In this document: piece after piece, positions 1 through 7,808 of the stretch
Position numbering within the stretch: position 1 is the stretch's first letter
How the letters are laid out: the number at the start of each line of letters is the position of its first letter
DNA from: DAIRET01 sp036795455
GTDB lineage: Bacteria; Bacteroidota; Ignavibacteria; Ignavibacteriales; Ignavibacteriaceae
Direction of reading: 5' to 3'
Length of the DNA: 18,340 nt
Assembly (NCBI GenBank): GCA_036795455.1
Contig: DAIRET010000044.1
Span: 1-18,340 of the forward strand
Notes under the pieces: generated by a model
The model's input: only the letters and a program-made list of their open reading frames with translations
The model's database searches: none
Told to the model about the DNA's origin: nothing
Made by a program: the position numbers and the translations under genes

Positions 1-822
1 AGCTACGACAACAGCAGAAACTGCGAACATATTTGCATATTCAGCAAGAAAGAACATAGCGAACTTCATACCTGAATACTCAGTATGATAACCGGAAACC
101 AATTCCGATTCTGCTTCCGGAATATCGAACGGCGTTCTATTTACTTCTGCAAGTGAACTAATGTATATGACAAGAAATCCAATCATCACAAAAGGAATCA
201 ATACAAATTTCTTCCACCCGGCAACCGCACCTCCGAATATCATCCAGTTGTAAAAACTTGATGATTGCTGCTCGCTCAATGTCATTAAATTCAGCGTGCC
301 GGATATAACTATTATACTTAAAATTACAAGTACTGTAGGAATTTCATAACTGACGATTTGAGCAGCGGAACGCATTGCTCCGAGCAAGGAATATTTATTA
401 TTCGAAGCCCAGCCAGCCATCAGTATACCTGCTACTACGAAACTTGATACTGCAACTATATATAGAATGCCAAGATCGATATTGGAGCCGATATAAATTG
501 ATGTAAACGGAATTGCTGCAAAAGCGGCATAACTTCCGGCGAATACCAATACCGGTGCAAAGTTGAATAGCTTTTTATCTGTAGCGGAAGCTGTGATATC
601 TTCTTTTTGTACTAATTTGATTATGTCTGCAACTGTTTGCAACCAGCCGTGCCAGCCAACGCGCATTGGTCCCAACCTGTCCTGCATATGTCCCGAAACT
701 TTTCTTTCAAGATATACGGCGAACAGTGCAAATGGAACAAGGAACGCCAAAGGAAAAACTGCACTAATGAAAGAAGCAACAATATGGCTTCCGATTAGAT
801 TATATAAAAATTCGTATATCAT
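1..822 (-). CDS. nuoH: NADH-quinone oxidoreductase subunit H (5' part, 274 codons; 3' end beyond window)
   Basis: I translated the minus strand by hand from the ATG at 822-820. It stays open for 274 codons to base 1, so the C-terminal part of a protein that is usually about 330-350 residues lies outside the window. NuoH is a membrane subunit of respiratory complex I. It forms part of the quinone chamber and joins the peripheral arm to the proton-pumping arm. Visible family motifs are ERKVSGHMQDRLGPMRVG near the N-terminus, LLGAMRSAAQIVSYEIP in the middle, and AEVNRTPFDIPEAESELVSG followed by a FFLAEYAN-type segment near the cut. Several long hydrophobic membrane segments separate them. The start overlaps the nuoD stop by 4 bp (ATGA), so the two are translationally coupled. 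nuoE, nuoF and nuoG are not between nuoD and nuoH. Identification is firm. Confidence 0.96.
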   Translation of the reverse strand, partial: MIYEFLYNLIGSHIVASFISAVFPLAFLVPFALFAVYLERKVSGHMQDRLGPMRVGWHGWLQTVADIIKLVQKEDITASATDKKLFNFAPVLVFAGSYAAFAAIPFTSIYIGSNIDLGILYIVAVSSFVVAGILMAGWASNNKYSLLGAMRSAAQIVSYEIPTVLVILSIIVISGTLNLMTLSEQQSSSFYNWMIFGGAVAGWKKFVLIPFVMIGFLVIYISSLAEVNRTPFDIPEAESELVSGYHTEYSGMKFAMFFLAEYANMFAVSAVVVA

Positions 823-1931
823 CTGTCAATTTCTCCTAAAACAATATCTATGCTTCCGAGAATGGCAACCACATCTGCAACAAGATGACCTTTGCAGAGT
901 TCATTTAAAACAGAGAGAGAAACAAATGAAGGAGCTCTTACTTTTACCCGGTGGGGTTGTAGTTGTCCTTTACTTATAATAAAGTAACCGAGTTCTCCTC
1001 TTGGATTTTCTACCCTTGTATAGATTTGTCCTTCCGGGGGTTTCACTCTTTTGGGAATTGCGGAGCTAATATCTCCCTCAGGAATTTGTGCAATAGCCTG
1101 CTCTAAAATTTTGAGGCTCTCTTCCATTTCCAAAATTCTGATATAGTACCTATCCCAACAATCACCGATGGTTCCATGCCAGCCCTGTCCAACCGGAATA
1201 TCAAATTCAAATTTATCATAAATTGAATACGGGTCATCAAGCCGCAAATCCCACCTCAATCCGCTTGCACGTAAATTCGGTCCGGTAACTCCGTAGTTGA
1301 TCGCAGTTTCTAATGGTAAAATTCCGACGTTAGCAGTTCTGTCAATAAAAATTTTGTTATAAGTTAGAAGGTCATTAAGCTCTTTCAGGTTAGGTTTGAA
1401 ATAGTCTATGAACTCTTTAGTATACCTTATAAAGTCCGGGTGTATATCGTGGGATAATCCTCCAATCCAGATGTAATTGTAAAGAAGTCTTGCACCGCAG
1501 GTCATTTCAAAAAGAGTTAGTATTTTTTCTCTATCTCTGAAACAATAAAGAAACGGGGTGAATGCACCTATATCAAGTCCGTATGTGCCAACTGCTACAA
1601 GATGCGAAGCTATTCTTTGCAACTCACCCATAATAACACGGATATATTCAACTCTTTCAGGTACTTTAATATCCATTAGTCTTTCAACTGCGAGTGCAAA
1701 ACCGAACTCATTATACATTGCAGCGAGGTAATCCATTCTATCGACATATGGAATTATTTGCGGGTAGGTCATTGCTTCGCAATGTTTCTCGAAGCATCTA
1801 TGTAGATAGCCTATATGAGGAGTTACACTATTTATAACTTCTCCGTCAAGTTCCAGTTCCAATCTAAGCACGCCGTGCGTTGAAGGATGCTGCGGTCCCA
1901 TATTCAAGACCATTTGCTCTGTTTTCAGCAT
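819..1931 (-). CDS. nuoD: NADH-quinone oxidoreductase subunit D
   Basis: This is the 49-kDa-type subunit of the complex I peripheral arm, which lines the quinone-reduction site together with NuoB. At 370 residues it is slightly short for the family (about 380-410) but complete. The N-terminus carries the hallmark MGPQHPSTHGVLRLELELDG. Further on are VDRMDYLAAMYNE, DIGAFTPFLYCFRDREKI and GPNLRASGLRWDLR. The C-terminus ends in DVVAILGSIDIVLGEIDR, as expected. The His residues of the PQHPSTHG loop, which approach the quinone, are intact. It is a stand-alone nuoD, not a nuoCD fusion: nuoC is a separate gene 37 bp upstream. The stop overlaps the nuoH start. I see nothing abnormal. Confidence 0.97.
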   Translation of the reverse strand: MLKTEQMVLNMGPQHPSTHGVLRLELELDGEVINSVTPHIGYLHRCFEKHCEAMTYPQIIPYVDRMDYLAAMYNEFGFALAVERLMDIKVPERVEYIRVIMGELQRIASHLVAVGTYGLDIGAFTPFLYCFRDREKILTLFEMTCGARLLYNYIWIGGLSHDIHPDFIRYTKEFIDYFKPNLKELNDLLTYNKIFIDRTANVGILPLETAINYGVTGPNLRASGLRWDLRLDDPYSIYDKFEFDIPVGQGWHGTIGDCWDRYYIRILEMEESLKILEQAIAQIPEGDISSAIPKRVKPPEGQIYTRVENPRGELGYFIISKGQLQPHRVKVRAPSFVSLSVLNELCKGHLVADVVAILGSIDIVLGEIDR

Positions 1932-1968
1932 TTCAAATTCTTTAATAGATAATAGAAAATATTTTTCA

Positions 1969-2496
1969 TTAAGAGACTTTCATACCGGCATAAAACTCCG
2001 GATTTTTATAATCTTTTCTTAAAGGATAGCCATACTCCCAATCGTAAGGCATTAAAATTCTTATTAAATTCGGATGGTTTAGAAAATTGATACCAATCAT
2101 GTCAAATGCCTCTCTCTCATGCCAATCGGCACACATCCAAATCTCCGAGACTGACTCAACTTCTGGTTTATCTACAGGTACTGTAACTCTTAAAGTTATT
2201 TTATGTTTCAGTGAAGTTGATTCCACGTGATAGAACACGCTTAAAGTATTGTTTTCATATTCGAAACTACCGTCAGGTAATGTTTTCTTTTTTCCATCTG
2301 CATTGTCAACTCCGGATAACAAAATTAAATTGTCAAAAAGTAAAACTTCTGAATCTCTTAGAAAAAATGATATTTTGTTTATCGAAAGTGGATGAATATC
2401 AATTATATCCTCTTTTGGTTTACCTGTGGTAATTGAAATAACTTCCTCAGGAAACTTTTCTTTTAATATTTCAAAAATGTCTTGTGCCGATTTCAT
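1969..2496 (-). CDS. nuoC: NADH-quinone oxidoreductase subunit C
   Basis: This is the 30-kDa-type subunit of the complex I peripheral arm, which packs against NuoD and NuoB. It is 175 residues long. The conserved C-terminal signature is clear: ADWHEREAFDMIGINFLNHP, then LIRILMPYDWEYGYPLRKDY. The N-terminal half is more divergent, as usual in this family. Its ATG overlaps the nuoB stop by 4 bp (ATGA, 2493-2496), so the two are translationally coupled. Its stop is followed by a 37-bp gap before nuoD. Not fused to nuoD. Confidence 0.95.
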   Translation of the reverse strand: MKSAQDIFEILKEKFPEEVISITTGKPKEDIIDIHPLSINKISFFLRDSEVLLFDNLILLSGVDNADGKKKTLPDGSFEYENNTLSVFYHVESTSLKHKITLRVTVPVDKPEVESVSEIWMCADWHEREAFDMIGINFLNHPNLIRILMPYDWEYGYPLRKDYKNPEFYAGMKVS

Positions 2497-2984
2497 ACAG
2501 TTTTTTTCACCATGGATTCTTTTTTAATTTTTTCCTGTAGTTTTAATAAGCCTTCGAGCAAGGCTTCGGGGCGGGGAGGACAACCCGGGACATAAACATC
2601 AACGGGGATAACTCTATCCACTCCTTTTAATACATGGTAACCGTGTTCCCAGTAGGGACCGCCGCAATTTGAACAACTTCCCATCGAAATTACGTACTTT
2701 GGATCAGGCATTTGTTCATATAACCGTTTAACCCTTAAAGCCATTTTTAACGTAACTGTACCGGAAATTATTATCACATCGGATTGACGCGGGGAAGGTC
2801 TCGGTATTACACCGAATCTATCAAAATCGTAATGCGAGGCAGAAGTCGCCATCATTTCAATTGCACAGCAAGCAAGACCAAACCCTACCTGCCATAGAGA
2901 AGATAATCTTGCCCAGTTTAATAAATCATCAACATTTGTTAAGACAATACTGTCCTGAGTAAATTCAGTATCAAGTAAACCCAT
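2493..2984 (-). CDS. nuoB: NADH-quinone oxidoreductase subunit B (cluster N2 subunit)
   Basis: NuoB holds the terminal [4Fe-4S] cluster N2 that passes electrons to quinone. All four expected cysteine ligands are visible in the 163-residue product: the adjacent pair C39-C40 (FGLACCAIEMM), C104 (GSCSNCGGPYW) and C135 (VYVPGCPPRPEALLEGL). VIPRPSPRQSDVIIISGTV is also typical. It lies 3 bp downstream of nuoA and overlaps nuoC by 4 bp. By family knowledge it is a cytoplasmic-side subunit at the membrane interface. Identification is firm and no key residue is missing. Confidence 0.97.
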   Translation of the reverse strand: MGLLDTEFTQDSIVLTNVDDLLNWARLSSLWQVGFGLACCAIEMMATSASHYDFDRFGVIPRPSPRQSDVIIISGTVTLKMALRVKRLYEQMPDPKYVISMGSCSNCGGPYWEHGYHVLKGVDRVIPVDVYVPGCPPRPEALLEGLLKLQEKIKKESMVKKTV

Positions 2985-2987
2985 TAA

Positions 2988-3422
2988 TTAATCCTCGTTT
3001 ATTTCAGACGATTCAGGTGAATTTGTGTTTTTAGTTTTATTGATGATAGGGATATTCGGCGAAGGTCTTTCCCATTCAAGGTCTCCTTTTCGCCATTCGT
3101 AAGCCATTCCCAATCCAAGTAAAAACAGAAAAACGAATCCCGCAATAAAACCGCCGAAACCATAACTTTGATAAATAACCGCCCATGGAATTAGCAAAAC
3201 AATTTCCACGTCAAAAATTAAAAATATCAACGCAACTACATAAAAGCGGATATTGAATTTAATCCAGGGAGAACCGAGAGGATTCTCGCCGCATTCATAA
3301 GTAAGCAGTTTTTCGTGCGATGGACGGTGCGGACGTATTAATTTCGCAAAGAAAACCGATACTATTACAAACACAACAGCTAAAATGATGAATGCAAGGA
3401 TTTGCCCGAATTCCGTATACAT
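2988..3422 (-). CDS. nuoA: NADH-quinone oxidoreductase subunit A
   Basis: This is a small membrane subunit of complex I and the first gene of the operon. The 144-residue product has three hydrophobic membrane segments, at about residues 8-27, 62-84 and 90-107. The conserved loop TYECGENPLGSPWIKFNIRF has its Cys at residue 44, and LIFLIFDVEIVLLIPWAV carries the buried acidic pair of the family. After the last helix there is a charged, Asn/Ser-rich cytoplasmic tail (about residues 108-144), somewhat longer than in the E. coli protein. The ATG at 3422 is preceded by a weak purine-rich AGAG and, further up, by a good promoter at 3446-3474. It is divergent from alr. Confidence 0.95.
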   Translation of the reverse strand: MYTEFGQILAFIILAVVFVIVSVFFAKLIRPHRPSHEKLLTYECGENPLGSPWIKFNIRFYVVALIFLIFDVEIVLLIPWAVIYQSYGFGGFIAGFVFLFLLGLGMAYEWRKGDLEWERPSPNIPIINKTKNTNSPESSEINED

Positions 3423-3445
3423 TAAACTCTCTTTTTTTGTGGCTC

Positions 3446-3474
3446 AACATAAGGAATCATTCTGGAAATGTCAA
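3446..3474 (-). promoter_or_regulatory. Candidate sigma70-type promoter for the nuo operon
   Basis: Read on the minus strand, there is a perfect -35 box TTGACA (3474-3469), a 17-bp spacer and a -10 box TATGTT (3451-3446). The -10 box ends 23 bp before the nuoA ATG, so the 5' leader would be short. Spacing and boxes are good, and the site lies in the only non-coding stretch upstream of nuoA. It is inferred from sequence only, with no transcript data. Confidence 0.55.
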
Positions 3475-3564
3475 GAAATGTTTTTTCGCAAATCTCAAAA
3501 CAACGTTTCTCTCGAAAGGATTGAGAATTCTGATTTGATACCGGTAAGATTTTTAGGGATTAAG

Positions 3565-3593
3565 TTGCCTTTCTGATTAAGAAAATATATATA
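3565..3593 (+). promoter_or_regulatory. Possible promoter for the alr gene run
   Basis: TTGCCT (3565-3570), 17 bp, then TATATA (3588-3593), ending 36 bp before the alr ATG. The region 3423-3629 is AT-rich and divergent between nuoA and alr, so a plus-strand promoter is expected here. The boxes are ordinary and the surrounding AT runs offer other choices, so this is weak support. I see no clear terminator, riboswitch or small gene in this 207-bp region. Confidence 0.3.
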
Positions 3594-3629
3594 TTGCAAT
3601 TGAGAAACTAAAAAATTATTTATATACAA

Positions 3630-4733
3630 ATGCGCTCTACTATTGCACAAATTAATCTTAATCATTTAATATATAATTATACAAACATCAGAAAAAAAGT
3701 AAAGGGAGCTAAGATACTTGCCGTTGTAAAAGCCGACGCTTATGGACACGGTGTTAAAGAAATAGTATCCTCTTTGAGTTCATTAAAGAATAAGCCTGAG
3801 TATTTCGGTGTTGCACTTGCTCAAGAAGGTATTGAACTAAAAAAGCTGAAAGTAAGACAACCTGTTCTTGTTTTTGAACCGCTTACAACAGCAAATGCAG
3901 AAGACTTATTAAATAACGACCTTACTCTTACTGTTTTTAACGATGAACATATCAGCATTCTTAAAAAAGAGGTGCGAAAAAAAACAAAAGTTCATGTAAA
4001 AGTTGATACCGGTATGGGAAGGCTTGGCTGCGACCCTGATAATGTAATAAAGTTGATTAATAAATTAACTTCACTAAAACTGATTGAAATTGACGGAATC
4101 TATTCTCATTTCGCAACTTCCGATTCAGCTGATAAAAAGTTTGCCGATTTACAATTGCGAAGATTCAAACGATTGATTGGAGAATTGAAAGAGAAAAAAA
4201 TTAAGTACGGACTGGCTCATTGTGCAAATAGCGGGGCAATACTTGATATGGATGATTCCTATTTCGATATGGTTCGTCCCGGAATTTCTTTATACGGGTA
4301 TTATCCATCACTCGAAACATCCGGATCGATAAAACTAAAACCTGTTATGTCGATAATTTCATCGGTTGACTCGGTGAACAGGGTACCGAAGAAAAAATCG
4401 ATAAGTTATGGACAATTGTATTTTACAAAGAAGGAGACAACAATTGTTACTGTTCCAATCGGTTATGCAGACGGTTATAATAGGAACCTGACAAATTCGA
4501 TTTCTGCAATCATTAAAGGAAATTTATATCCGCAGGTCGGCAGAGTTACTATGGATAGAATTATGTTCGATGTCGGCGACGCAGTAATTAAAACAGGTGA
4601 AAAAGTAGTTCTGTTGGGAACACAAAAGGATAAAAAAATTGATGCATGGGATTGGTCAAAAGTACTGAACACAATTCCGTACGAAATCACATGTAATATT
4701 TCTAAAAGAGTACCAAGGATTTATACTAAATAA
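3630..4733 (+). CDS. alr: Alanine racemase
   Basis: This PLP-dependent enzyme interconverts L- and D-alanine and supplies D-Ala for peptidoglycan. The 367-residue length is normal. The N-terminal barrel carries AVVKADAYGHG with the PLP-binding lysine at K34. KVDTGMGRLGC, a DGIYSHFATSD-type segment and MVRPGISLYGYYP follow. The second catalytic residue is Y260 in the SISYGQ motif, ahead of VPIGYADGYNR. GRVTMDRIMFDVG in the C-terminal beta domain completes the match. Both catalytic residues are present, so it should be active. It is the first gene of a tightly spaced plus-strand run: the next gene starts 4 bp after its stop. It is cytoplasmic. The chosen ATG gives the usual N-terminus; no better upstream start is visible. 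Confidence 0.96.
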   Translation: MRSTIAQINLNHLIYNYTNIRKKVKGAKILAVVKADAYGHGVKEIVSSLSSLKNKPEYFGVALAQEGIELKKLKVRQPVLVFEPLTTANAEDLLNNDLTLTVFNDEHISILKKEVRKKTKVHVKVDTGMGRLGCDPDNVIKLINKLTSLKLIEIDGIYSHFATSDSADKKFADLQLRRFKRLIGELKEKKIKYGLAHCANSGAILDMDDSYFDMVRPGISLYGYYPSLETSGSIKLKPVMSIISSVDSVNRVPKKKSISYGQLYFTKKETTIVTVPIGYADGYNRNLTNSISAIIKGNLYPQVGRVTMDRIMFDVGDAVIKTGEKVVLLGTQKDKKIDAWDWSKVLNTIPYEITCNISKRVPRIYTK

Positions 4734-4737
4734 CAAA

Positions 4738-5598
4738 ATGGATTTGACAAAGCAATATATCATTCAGGTAATAGGACTCGCTTCCAATAACTTGAGATTA
4801 AGTTCTCAAAAAATTGAAGTTGTAAGTTTATTAAAAGAGAGAATAGGGAATTCCGAGAATCTCGGTACAGACTTTCAGAATATGAAAAAGATAACCGAAC
4901 TCTCTAAACTTGCTATCCGGCTTAATGAAATATATCTTTATCTTTCAAGCAATAAAGTTGATTTCTTAAAACTATCAGAAAAATTTAGAGATCATATCCA
5001 ATTGATAATTAAAGACCTTAGTTACCTTTTAGACAGTACAAACCCTTCCTCTTTTAAAGATTCTATTCAGAAGTTAAACGAATACAGAAGTCTGTCGATA
5101 ACTACTGAACCCGTTGTGAATAGTGAGCAACAAGAGGAGAATGAAAAATCCTCCAGAATTGCAGTTAAATTAGAAAATGAAAAATTGAAGGAGAAGTTTA
5201 TCCTTGAGGATGATAAACATGATGATGATGACCAGACTTACTTTCAAAATTTTGAGGTTACAATATTAAAACCGATCAAACATCTTGATTCGTTACTCAA
5301 GAAAGTAGTATTGGGGACGACTGATAATGAGGAACTTCAACAGTATTCCGAGATTATGAAATTCAACGGAAATCTTTCCGAAAAGTTCGGCTCGGAAATA
5401 ATTGCAAATATGCATAAAATATTCGCGAAAGCTCTTCTTTATATCAAAGAGGGAACGTTGATTCCCGACAAGGAACTAATCGAACAAATGCGGGCTTGTC
5501 TTATAGTAATAGTTGCACTTGTTCGCAACAAGGAAGTTGATATAAAAATTTATCTTAATCGTGCCGAGGAGTTCGGTAAAAAAATTCAGAATATGTAA
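4738..5598 (+). CDS. Unrecognised helical protein between alr and manC
   Basis: I do not recognise this 286-residue protein. It has no signal peptide and no clear membrane segment, and it looks mostly alpha-helical and soluble. Three parts can be seen: an N-terminal helical region (about 1-115); a charged, probably flexible linker (about 116-175) with Glu/Gln-rich stretches and an acidic run DDKHDDDD; and a C-terminal helical region (about 176-286) that includes MRACLIVIVALVRNKEVDIK. The spacing of helices in the C-terminal part loosely resembles a CheA-type histidine phosphotransfer domain, but no His stands where the phosphorylated one would be (the local sequence is MKFNGNLSEKFG). That resemblance is my impression only. 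It begins 4 bp after alr and ends 9 bp before manC, so it is surely co-transcribed with both. Base composition matches its neighbours. Confidence 0.85.
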   Translation: MDLTKQYIIQVIGLASNNLRLSSQKIEVVSLLKERIGNSENLGTDFQNMKKITELSKLAIRLNEIYLYLSSNKVDFLKLSEKFRDHIQLIIKDLSYLLDSTNPSSFKDSIQKLNEYRSLSITTEPVVNSEQQEENEKSSRIAVKLENEKLKEKFILEDDKHDDDDQTYFQNFEVTILKPIKHLDSLLKKVVLGTTDNEELQQYSEIMKFNGNLSEKFGSEIIANMHKIFAKALLYIKEGTLIPDKELIEQMRACLIVIVALVRNKEVDIKIYLNRAEEFGKKIQNM

Positions 5599-5607
5599 AG
5601 GTTCGTA

Positions 5608-6675
5608 ATGGATTTATATGCAGTAGTTATGGCTGGAGGCGTAGGAGCAAGGTTCTGGCCCAAAAGCCGTGAAAAATATCCGAAACAGTTATTAAAAATT
5701 TTTGATGACCATACACTTATTCAAGCTACAGTTCAAAGACTTGAAGGAATGGTTGATAATGATAAAATCCTTATTGTTACAAATAAACTTCACAAAGAAG
5801 AAATAATCAAACAACTTCCTCAAATTCTCCCTGAAAATATTATTGAAGAACCGTTCGGCAGAAATACCGCCGCATGTATAGGACTTGCATCAATAGTTAT
5901 CGAAAAGAAATCAAAAGATGCTGTATCGGTTATTTTACCTGCTGATCACATAATCAAAGAAAAAGATATTTTTCAGAATACTATAAAGAAAGCGGTGGAG
6001 TATGCACATAGGTCAAAAGGATTGATTACAATTGGTATTCCCCCAACACGTCCCGAAACGGGTTACGGTTATATTCAGATAGATGATAGGAATGTTGAAG
6101 ATAATATTTTCAAAGTTTATACATTTGCTGAAAAACCAAACTTTACGACTGCAGTTAGGTTTATAGAGAGCGGCGATTTTATGTGGAATAGCGGTATGTT
6201 TATTTGGAGAGTCGATACAATCCTCGACGAGTTTAAACTTTATATGCCGGAGCTAAACCAGGGGCTGCAGAAACTCAAACAATTTGTCGATACACCGGAT
6301 TTCGAAAAAGAAGTTCTTAATGCGTATGGGCAGTTCAGAAACATTTCCATAGATTACGGAATAATGGAAAAATCTAAGCGTGTTTACCTAACCAAAGGAG
6401 TCTTTACATGGAGCGATGTTGGAAGCTGGGAAGAGGTTTATCAACTCTCAAACAAGAATAAAGATAGAAATGCGATTAACGGACCGGCATATACCGATAT
6501 GGCATTCGATTCTTATATTTATTCACCCGATAAGTTTACAGCAGTAATCGGTTTGGATAACATTATTGTAATCAACACTGATGATGCTCTGCTTATCTGC
6601 CGCAGAGACCAGGCTCAAGAAGTGAAGAAAGTGGTTGAACATCTAAAATTAAAAAAATTAAATAACTATCTATAG
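5608..6675 (+). CDS. manC: Mannose-1-phosphate guanylyltransferase
   Basis: It makes GDP-mannose from mannose-1-phosphate and GTP, the donor for mannose, fucose and related sugars in surface polysaccharides and glycoproteins. The 355-residue product begins with the nucleotidyltransferase signature MAGGVGARFWPKSR, then YPKQLL (residues 8-29). EPFGRNTAACIGLAS, VILPADHIIK, TGYGYIQI, FAEKPNFTTA, FMWNSGMFIW, SIDYGIMEKS and TWSDVGSWEE follow in the usual order. The length fits the one-domain enzyme: the C-terminal phosphomannose isomerase domain of the roughly 480-residue bifunctional forms is absent. No phosphomannomutase or GDP-mannose-using enzyme is in the window. It is 9 bp downstream of the unknown gene and 4 bp upstream of the RpiB-like gene. 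Confidence 0.94.
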   Translation: MDLYAVVMAGGVGARFWPKSREKYPKQLLKIFDDHTLIQATVQRLEGMVDNDKILIVTNKLHKEEIIKQLPQILPENIIEEPFGRNTAACIGLASIVIEKKSKDAVSVILPADHIIKEKDIFQNTIKKAVEYAHRSKGLITIGIPPTRPETGYGYIQIDDRNVEDNIFKVYTFAEKPNFTTAVRFIESGDFMWNSGMFIWRVDTILDEFKLYMPELNQGLQKLKQFVDTPDFEKEVLNAYGQFRNISIDYGIMEKSKRVYLTKGVFTWSDVGSWEEVYQLSNKNKDRNAINGPAYTDMAFDSYIYSPDKFTAVIGLDNIIVINTDDALLICRRDQAQEVKKVVEHLKLKKLNNYL

Positions 6676-6679
6676 AAAA

Positions 6680-7327
6680 ATGAAAACGCTTGTAACCGAA
6701 CAAGAAATACTAAAGCGTATTAAAGACGGAGAAAAGAAAATTTCATTGCCTGCCGGAGCCATTTTAACTCCTCTTGCTTTGGATAGAATTAAAACTGCAG
6801 GTTTAATGATTTCTAATGAAACTACTGATTCAAAGTCAGCGGTAGTAAAAGATTCATTCATTAATGATTCAAAGCAGAAGTCAGTAGCTATCGGCTCGGA
6901 CCATACCGGGTTTAAAACTAAAGAGCTATTGATAAAGTATCTGAAGGAAAAAGGATTTACAATTATTGACGTTGGTACTTATAACGAGAATTCTTGCGAC
7001 TATCCCGATTTTGCATCTTCTGTAGCTCAAAAGATAATAAAGAATGACGCACATTTCGGTATCCTACTGGACGCAACAGGAATTCCATCGGCAATTACAG
7101 CAAATAAATATAAGAATATTAGGGCTGCAACGTGTTATAACGAGTTTTCAGCTAAAAGCGCAAGGGAACACAATAATTCAAACGTCCTGGTAATGGGAGC
7201 AAAAACTTTAGGTGAAGAAACGATCAAATCCATTCTTGATACATTTCTTCAATCGGGATTCCTTGGTGAAAGGCATCAAAAAAGATTATCCAAAATAGAA
7301 CAGATTGAAGAGAGCAACTTTAAATAA
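6680..7327 (+). CDS. rpiB: RpiB/LacAB-family protein with extra N-terminal segment and no catalytic Cys
   Basis: Residues 68-211 match ribose-5-phosphate isomerase B: AIGSDHTGF (70-78), IIDVGTY, DYPDFA (107-112), AREHNNSNVLVMGA (161-174) and ERHQKRLSKIE (197-207), so the phosphate-binding arginines (R198, R202) and H164 are kept. The family's active-site loop CGTGIGM reads DATGIPS here (131-137): the catalytic Cys is Asp, and two Gly and a Met are changed. Residues 1-45 are an addition not found in ordinary RpiB (about 145-150 aa). Their pattern (VTEQEI, GE, LPAGAILTPLALD, then a helix and GLMI) resembles, from memory, the N-terminal segments of EutQ and EutT. Residues 46-66 look like a linker. 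It may be a changed sugar-phosphate isomerase or a non-catalytic relative; M. tuberculosis RpiB also lacks the Cys and uses an acidic residue. Four bp after manC. Confidence 0.85.
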   Translation: MKTLVTEQEILKRIKDGEKKISLPAGAILTPLALDRIKTAGLMISNETTDSKSAVVKDSFINDSKQKSVAIGSDHTGFKTKELLIKYLKEKGFTIIDVGTYNENSCDYPDFASSVAQKIIKNDAHFGILLDATGIPSAITANKYKNIRAATCYNEFSAKSAREHNNSNVLVMGAKTLGEETIKSILDTFLQSGFLGERHQKRLSKIEQIEESNFK

Positions 7328-7349
7328 ACTATCCCTTGTGTGAAGCCGT

Positions 7350-7805
7350 ATGAAAGATTTTTTTATTAAGCAATTTAATTACGATTATTGGGCAAACAAC
7401 CGGTATATTGATTTCCTGGAAGTGAACAACATCAAAGACAATAAACCTTTGATAATTATCTCGCACATCGTTTTAGCCCAGGATACCTGGAGAAGCCGGT
7501 TAAATAAGGAAGAGAAAGGGCATCCGATAGTATGGGATATTCTTTCCTTTGGTAGTTTGAGGGAGGCTTCACTCAATAATTTATCCAGTTTTGCGCAGTT
7601 GATTAGTTCAATAAATAATTACAATGAAACTCTGAATTATAAAAATATAAAAGGCGAACAACATGAGAATTCTGTTGTTGATATTTTTAACCATGTTTTA
7701 TTGCATAGCACATACCACAGGGGACAGCTTGCAACATTAGTTCGACAATTGGGTTTTACACCGGTAGTTACGGACTATATTACTTATTGCAGGGAGGGAA
7801 AGTAA
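7350..7805 (+). CDS. DinB/YfiT-like metal-binding four-helix protein
   Basis: The 151-residue product has the shape and motifs of the DinB/YfiT superfamily. A FNYDYWANNRYIDFL-type first helix (about 9-23) leads to a histidine H39 in IISHIVLAQDTW. The late motif HVLLHSTYHRGQLATLVRQL carries H119 and H123. H39, H119 and H123 form the usual three-His metal site, so the site looks intact. Family members include thiol-dependent transferases (for example bacillithiol transferases) and many proteins of unknown substrate, so no specific reaction can be assigned. It has no signal peptide and is probably cytoplasmic. It starts 22 bp after the RpiB-like gene and appears to be the last gene of the alr run, since a new promoter follows it directly. 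Confidence 0.85.
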   Translation: MKDFFIKQFNYDYWANNRYIDFLEVNNIKDNKPLIIISHIVLAQDTWRSRLNKEEKGHPIVWDILSFGSLREASLNNLSSFAQLISSINNYNETLNYKNIKGEQHENSVVDIFNHVLLHSTYHRGQLATLVRQLGFTPVVTDYITYCREGK

Positions 7806-7808
7806 TTC

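Noticed and set aside
563..979. Plus-strand open frame of 138 codons opposite nuoH and nuoD
   Set aside because: It lies wholly opposite two well-identified genes, and its translation has no family features.
3385..3576. Small plus-strand frame crossing the nuoA start and the divergent intergenic region
   Set aside because: It overlaps the nuoA start and its promoter, has no ribosome-binding site and no recognisable product.
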